Assembly: GCA_017553815.1 (NCBI GenBank) | Contig: JAFZJT010000152.1 | Span: 1-27,009 of the forward strand | Origin: Clostridia bacterium | GTDB lineage: Bacteria; Bacillota_A; Clostridia; Christensenellales; CAG-138 | DNA length: 27,009 nt | Direction: 5' to 3' | Translations under genes and position numbers: made by a program | Shown: piece by piece, positions 23,007 to 27,009 of the stretch | Layout: every line of letters starts with the position of its first letter | How positions within the stretch are numbered: position 1 is the first letter of the stretch | The notes under the pieces: generated by a model | Told to the model about the DNA's origin: nothing | Seen by the model: only the letters and a program-made list of their open reading frames with translations | Database searches by the model: none

Positions 23007-24344
23007 TTACTGAACGTTCATTTCGGAAACTCGCACGAACGGGCCGCCGAAGCCAACGGGCAGAGGATACTGCTCCATCTTGCCGCATCCGCCGGTAACG
23101 AAGGAAAGCTGCTCCACATCCTTCGTAAGCCCGTCGATAAGCCCGAGCGTTTCAAACACGTTGCCCGTGATGACGCTTATCTGCACGGGACGGCCGAGCT
23201 TGCCGTTTTCTATCTCGTAAACGACGCTCGGCGCGATGGTGAAGGTGCTCATACCGCTGCCGTGCTTAACGGTTTTAACGAAATAGCCCTTTTTGATCGG
23301 CGCGATAAGCTCGTCGAAATCGAGCTCGCCGCCCTCGATATAGGTCGAGGTCATGCGCACGATCGGTTCAAAACCGCAGTCCACGGCGCGGGCGTTGCCC
23401 GTGAGCCCCTCGTCCAAAACGGACGCGGTCATTGCGCTGTGAAGCCTGCCCGCAAGCTTGCCGTTTTTGAGGAGGTAGGTATGGCGCGCCTTGGTGCCCT
23501 CGTCGTCGTAGGGTATGCAGCCCGAACCGGGCACTTCGCCGCTGTCGACTATGGAGAGGATGGGGGAGCCGACGGTCTTGCCGATCTGCCATTCCTCCTT
23601 CATGGTCTCGTCGGAAATCATGAGGTCGGCCTCGGACTTATGCCCGAAGCTTTCATGCGCGAACACGCCCGCGGCCTCGGGGGAGAGCACGACGGGGTAT
23701 TTGCCCGGTTCCACGGGTACGGAATCGCGCATGAAGGAAACCTGCTCCTCGATGGAGGCGCGAATCTCATCCTCATGACCCTTCGCTTCATCAAAGCGCG
23801 TGCCGCCCCGATGCCAAGTACCGCTGAACTGCTTCTCGCCCTCCGCCATATCGATGGAAACTGCAAGTCCGCAGGTCTGATAATCGTAGCTTATATCCGC
23901 GCCGAGGCTGGAAACGAAGGTGAATACGCTGTTTCGATCGAGGTATTTTGCCCTCGACATCTTGATGCACTCATTTTCGGTAAGAAGGGGCAGATAGCCG
24001 ACAAGCAATGCCTGCTTTTCCTTTAAAGGAATATCGCGCACCGAGCAGCCCTCGAATTTCATAACCCTGTCGCGGTTCACCTCGAAACGGCGCACTATGG
24101 GGTCGTTGAGTATTTCGGGGTTCGCAGTTGCCGCGGCATAGAGATCGTCGAGCGTCTTTTGAAGATGCTCAACGTCGGTCACGGAGGCGTAGTACCAGAG
24201 CTTGCCGTCGTAAACGCGCAGAAAAGCCCGCTTCTCAACGCGGTTCTTCATCTCTTCAAGCACGCCCGCCTGATAGGCGATAACGGTGCTTGACCTGTCC
24301 TCAATGCGGATATCCGCATAGAAGCCTTCTTTGAATTTGACCAT
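23007..24344 (-). CDS. tldD: TldD metalloprotease subunit
   Basis: A 445-residue U62-family protein. The zinc motif H230-E231-SFG-H235 (HExxxH) is intact, and the conserved C-terminal GGCGK supplies the expected cysteine. Other matches: PGSGCIPYDDEGTKA, LLKNGKLAGRLHSAMTAS, and the N-terminal GFYADIRIED. TldD/TldE trims unfolded peptides inside its chamber and in some bacteria matures RiPP peptides such as microcin B17 (family knowledge); no RiPP precursor was found near here, so general peptide turnover is the plainer reading. The ATG at 24344 follows AAGGAG. The promoter is at 24409-24437. Confidence 0.95.
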   Translation of the reverse strand: MVKFKEGFYADIRIEDRSSTVIAYQAGVLEEMKNRVEKRAFLRVYDGKLWYYASVTDVEHLQKTLDDLYAAATANPEILNDPIVRRFEVNRDRVMKFEGCSVRDIPLKEKQALLVGYLPLLTENECIKMSRAKYLDRNSVFTFVSSLGADISYDYQTCGLAVSIDMAEGEKQFSGTWHRGGTRFDEAKGHEDEIRASIEEQVSFMRDSVPVEPGKYPVVLSPEAAGVFAHESFGHKSEADLMISDETMKEEWQIGKTVGSPILSIVDSGEVPGSGCIPYDDEGTKARHTYLLKNGKLAGRLHSAMTASVLDEGLTGNARAVDCGFEPIVRMTSTYIEGGELDFDELIAPIKKGYFVKTVKHGSGMSTFTIAPSVVYEIENGKLGRPVQISVITGNVFETLGLIDGLTKDVEQLSFVTGGCGKMEQYPLPVGFGGPFVRVSEMNVQ

Positions 24345-24408
24345 GGATAGAGTTTCTCCTTCCGAGTTCTTGATTCTTGTTTAGGCTCGCGCCGCAAATT
24401 ACGATTGT

Positions 24409-24437
24409 ATAATACCAAAAATAACGGTTGAGTGCAA
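24409..24437 (-). promoter_or_regulatory. Extended -10 promoter of the tldD-tldE genes
   Basis: On the minus strand TTGCAC, 17 bp, TATTAT, with TGG before the -10 box; the leader to the ATG at 24344 is about 60 bases. Confidence 0.75.
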
Positions 24438-24549
24438 TAGACGCAAGAGGGAGAAGGGTAAACCGGGAGTTGAGTTTTGGAAAAGATGCCGCTCGCTTTG
24501 TTTGCAGTGATGCGATGTTTGCCCTTCATGTGCCGACAGGCACACATCA

Positions 24550-24927
24550 TTACTCGGCCATGCCTTCAAGCACCGCTTCCATCAGGATGCCTTCAGAGCC
24601 GTCGGATATCTTCTCTGTAGCGGAAAGCACCTTCACGCCGTTCTTTCTGAGAATAGCCTTGTAATGCGCCGAATCGTACCTGTCGCGCGCAAACCTGTCC
24701 GGCTTCCAAACGATCACAAACTCAAACTTTCTGCCGGAGCTGTCCTTGATCATCTTTTGAAAATCCGGTCGATTGTCCGTCCTTGCCGAAAACGCGCGGT
24801 CAATGTATGTGCCAACTATCTGAATACCGCTCCGCTCGGCGAATGCCCTGCACTCGCGAAGCTGTCCTTCTATGGATTCCTCGCGCTGATTGTCCGAGGA
24901 ATAACGAGCGTAGATCACACCTGTCAT
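24550..24927 (-). pseudogene. Truncated large serine recombinase (resolvase domain only)
   Basis: 125 residues. The N-terminal catalytic domain of a large serine recombinase is intact: YARYSSDNQREESIEGQ carries the nucleophile Ser (10 or 11), followed by YIDRAFSARTDNRPDFQKM, VIVWKPDRFARDRYD and VLSATEKISDGSEGILMEAVLEGMAE. The frame ends TAA directly after GMAE, where complete enzymes continue (YYS...) for another 300-400 residues of DNA-binding domains. The 120 bases downstream show no clear remainder. On its own the domain would lack the DNA-recognition part, so it is probably a relic of the element that brought in the restriction genes. The ATG at 24927 follows AAAAGGA. Confidence 0.88.
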
Positions 24928-25088
24928 ATCGTTTTTTCCTTTTGCTGCAATATTTTTTCGAGTGTATCCAGTATAACAAGTTTTTATTTAATTGCAAGTC
25001 TTTTTGCGGCTGTTTGGATAAAAAACTGTCAAAACGACTCGCGAGGTACATTTTTTGGTATAGAGTCGAAAACAGTCGCATTATTGTA

Positions 25089-25117
25089 TTGATTGAAAGC
25101 GTGATTTCTGATATTAT
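25089..25117 (+). promoter_or_regulatory. Promoter of the type III methylase gene
   Basis: TTGATT (25089-25094), 17 bp, TATTAT (25112-25117), with TGA before the -10 box. The leader (about 25124-25194) holds a hairpin GCTCCG / CGGAGC (25136-25160) before the AGGAGG site. Confidence 0.65.
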
Positions 25118-25194
25118 TATGCTGATATAGTTTTAGCTCCGAAACAGAGATAAACGGAGCAAACAAAGGATAACGCGGCAGGAGGAATGCGGCT

Positions 25195-26061
25195 ATGGCA
25201 AATAAACTTGAACTGACTTGGTACGGAAAGGACGAGCCCATCAGCGTTGAACCGAGGCTCTTGATCGAAAACGCCGCGCTTTCAAACTGCGCAAACGATC
25301 CCGATACCGAGAATATGCTGATCCACGGTGACAACCTGCTGGCACTGAAGGCTTTGGAAAGCAAATATGCCGGACAGGTCAAGTGCATCTATATCGATCC
25401 GCCGTATAATACGGGCAGCGCATTCGAGCATTATGACGACAATCTTGAGCATAGCCAATGGCTGAATCTGATGCGTCCGAGATTAGAAATACTGCACACG
25501 CTATTGTCTGATGATGGTACAATTTGGATAAGCATCGATGATGATGAACAGGCTTATCTCAAGGTTCTTTGTGATGAGGTTTTTGGACGAAAAAACTATA
25601 TTGAAACAGTTGTTTGGCAGAGGGCGTACTCTCCCGTAAACCTAAAAAAGACCATTTCAAGGTCGCATGATTATATCTTAGTCTACGCAAAGAGCTTAAC
25701 TAAGGACTACTCGCTAAACAAGTTGCCAAGAACTAACGAGGCTAATGATAGATACAAAAATCCGGACAATGATCCAAGAGGTGTTTGGAAATCGACCGAC
25801 TCAACCGCCCAAGCTGGACACGGTACCCCAAGCCAGTTTTATGTATTGAAAGCTCCAAACGGAAAGTTGCATCATTTAACGCCTGGGCGGTGTTGGGTGT
25901 ATACCGAAGAAGTTATGAACAGAATGATTGCTGATAACCGAGTTTGGTTCGGACCAAGTGGTAATAATGTTCCGGCTTTAAAGCGATTCTTGTCCGAAGT
26001 CAGAGATGGAATTGTGCCTCAAACAATTTGGCCGTATTCGGAAGTTGGACATACGCAATAA
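25195..26061 (+). CDS. N-terminal half of type III DNA methyltransferase (Mod), ended by a premature stop
   Basis: 288 residues of a beta-class adenine-N6 methylase. The catalytic motif IV is DPPYNTG (68-74) inside VKCIYIDPPYNTGSAFEHYDD; GDNLLALKALESKYAG before it and LLSDDGTIWISIDDDEQAYLK after it are typical of type III Mod. The frame meets TAA at 26059-26061, then stays open in the same frame to 26781. In homologues this place reads Q-E-A-K-K-E as far as I recall, so GAA to TAA (one base) is the likely cause. In this class the SAM-binding motif FxGxG comes after DPPY, so it lies beyond the stop and the product would be inactive alone. ATG follows GCAGGAGG. The gene is more A/T-rich than its neighbours. 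Confidence 0.9.
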   Translation: MANKLELTWYGKDEPISVEPRLLIENAALSNCANDPDTENMLIHGDNLLALKALESKYAGQVKCIYIDPPYNTGSAFEHYDDNLEHSQWLNLMRPRLEILHTLLSDDGTIWISIDDDEQAYLKVLCDEVFGRKNYIETVVWQRAYSPVNLKKTISRSHDYILVYAKSLTKDYSLNKLPRTNEANDRYKNPDNDPRGVWKSTDSTAQAGHGTPSQFYVLKAPNGKLHHLTPGRCWVYTEEVMNRMIADNRVWFGPSGNNVPALKRFLSEVRDGIVPQTIWPYSEVGHTQ

Positions 26062-26781
26062 GCGAAGAAAGAAATAAAAGCTTTCGGTTTTGATACGATA
26101 TTTGACACTCCTAAGCCAGAGCGTCTCATCCAAAGAGTATTTATCCTCGCATCTAACCCAGGCGATCTCGTCCTCGATTCCTTCCTCGGTTCCGGTACTA
26201 CCGCTGCCGTTGCCCACAAGATGGGCAGGCGCTATATCGGCATTGAAATGGGCGATCATGCGTACACCCATTGCAAGGTCAGGCTGGATAAGGTTATTGC
26301 AGGAGGGGATGAGGGCGGCATAACCAAATCTGCGAATTGGAACGGCGGAGGAGGATACCGCTTTTATGAGCTTGCGCCAACGCTTATAAACGAAGATCAG
26401 TTTGGTGAAGCGGTTATCAATCCCGATTATGATGCGGATATGCTTGCGGCGGCAGTTGCTCTCCACGAAGGATTCAGCTATAATCCAGATAGCAGCCTGT
26501 TTTGGAAGCAATCCGTTGGAAATGAAAACAGTTATCTTTTTGTAACGACTCGCCATCTGAACAGCCCGTATCTTGATTCGATCAAGGATACGATGAATGA
26601 AAATGAATACCTTGTTATAGCTTGCCGTTCATTTGATAAGGGTATTGATAAAGCATACAAGAATATAACAGTTAAGAAGATACCGCAAATGCTGCTTGAT
26701 CGCTGCGAGTTTGGCAAAGCCGACTACAACCTGAATATAGTTCATCCGCCTGTTTATGACGAGGAGGATTGCGATGAGTAA
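26062..26781 (+). pseudogene. C-terminal half of the broken type III Mod gene
   Basis: Reading on past the TAA in the same frame gives AKKEIKAFGFDTIFDTPKPE and then the SAM-binding motif DSFLGSGTTAAVAHKMGRRY (about 26176-26235), followed by the Mod C-terminus ending HPPVYDEEDCDE. The whole gene would be 25195-26781 (528 residues plus stop). The first ATG inside this part is at 26221, after the SAM motif, and without a good ribosome binding site, so separate translation would not rebuild an active enzyme. The end overlaps the next gene by 8 bp, the usual mod-res arrangement. Confidence 0.85.
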
Positions 26782-27009
26782 CTTTTTCCCTCAATACACA
26801 ACCGATTATATCAGCGGAGTTATGTCTTTGCGCAAGCCGCAGACAGCATCACTCAAAATACTTGAAGAGATCCTGAACAGCGTTTCTCTGCGCAAGGGTA
26901 TGAATCTGCGCGGCGCGCTCGGCGCGGTCCATGCCATGTATCCTATCTGCACGGATTTTGAGCGCGATTTTATGTCGCTGACCTTCGCGCTTGCAACGGG
27001 CGTTGGAAA
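26774..27009 (+). CDS. Type III restriction Res-like DEAD/DEAH helicase (N-terminus only, runs off window)
   Basis: The ATG at 26774 overlaps the end of mod (GAGGAGG precedes it) and 78 residues are visible. They start MSNFFPQYTTDYISGVMSLR and close with SLTFALATGVGK, where FALATGVGK is Walker A / motif I of Res-type SF2 helicases (the next residue should be Thr). Res cuts DNA together with Mod in type III systems. With Mod broken, Res could not act as a normal type III enzyme, since it needs Mod to find its site. The rest lies outside the window. Confidence 0.82.
   Translation, partial: MSNFFPQYTTDYISGVMSLRKPQTASLKILEEILNSVSLRKGMNLRGALGAVHAMYPICTDFERDFMSLTFALATGVG

Noticed and set aside
23007..24344. 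RiPP maturation role for TldD/TldE
   Set aside because: No precursor peptide, cyclodehydratase or exporter gene was seen near the pair; general peptide turnover is the plainer reading.
26059..26061. Stop-codon recoding (TAA read as an amino acid)
   Set aside because: TAA ends gyrA, gyrB and other genes in this window, so a changed code is not supported; a local nonsense change is simpler.

Overview
The window looks like a chromosomal segment of an uncultured Bacillota (Clostridia) of the gut or rumen type. Support comes from an LRR-dockerin surface protein, the yycJ-rlmH gene pair, a recF-gyrB-gyrA cluster, strong AGGAGG-type ribosome binding sites, A/T-rich SigA promoters, and codon choice in a moderately GC-rich genome. 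This is an inference from gene content; no 16S rRNA, tRNA or CRISPR array was recognised.

Layout. 1-688: 3' end of an LRR-dockerin protein. 689-1164: non-coding DNA packed with short hairpin repeats. 1165-3014 (minus): yycJ-like MBL hydrolase, rlmH and a ProX/PrdX-type prolyl-tRNA deacylase. 3254-4564 (plus): a DUF815-like P-loop ATPase. 4647-6436 (minus): a four-pass membrane protein and a DegV lipid-binding protein. 6734-8777 (plus): a small hypothetical protein, a tandem GNAT protein, and a regulator in which an Xre HTH is fused to a complete two-iron desulfoferrodoxin. 8834-10052: an Xre repressor divergent from a zinc-ribbon membrane protein, with a symmetric operator between them; the 3' part of the zinc-ribbon gene is displaced by two -1 shifts in A runs. 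10111-15959 (minus): gyrA, gyrB and recF, with a recF promoter but no dnaN/dnaA upstream. 16256-20230 (minus): a membrane-anchored surface protein, an M29 aminopeptidase and a lipoprotein, each with its own promoter. 20321-21625 (minus): an AadA-like nucleotidyltransferase fused to a GNAT acetyltransferase. 21776-24344 (minus): a TldE/PmbA-like and TldD pair. 24550-27009: a more A/T-rich accessory block with a truncated large serine recombinase, a type III Mod gene broken by an in-frame stop, and the start of a Res-like helicase gene.

Most notable signals: (i) four copies of a small element, a covarying 8-bp hairpin plus a TTCACTATT tail, each just behind a minus-strand gene; read in the gene direction the tail gives stops in all three frames and supplies the last codons of recF; (ii) the Xre-desulfoferrodoxin fusion with all nine expected iron ligands; (iii) the AadA-GNAT fusion with a 9-bp-arm dyad over its -10; (iv) a 15-bp-arm dyad around a perfect consensus promoter at the Xre/zinc-ribbon divergence; (v) four promoters sharing a TGG extended -10; (vi) broken recombinase and Mod genes at a likely island edge.

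All calls come from reading the sequence without database searches. Family names rest on recognised motifs, and regulatory sites are pattern-based.
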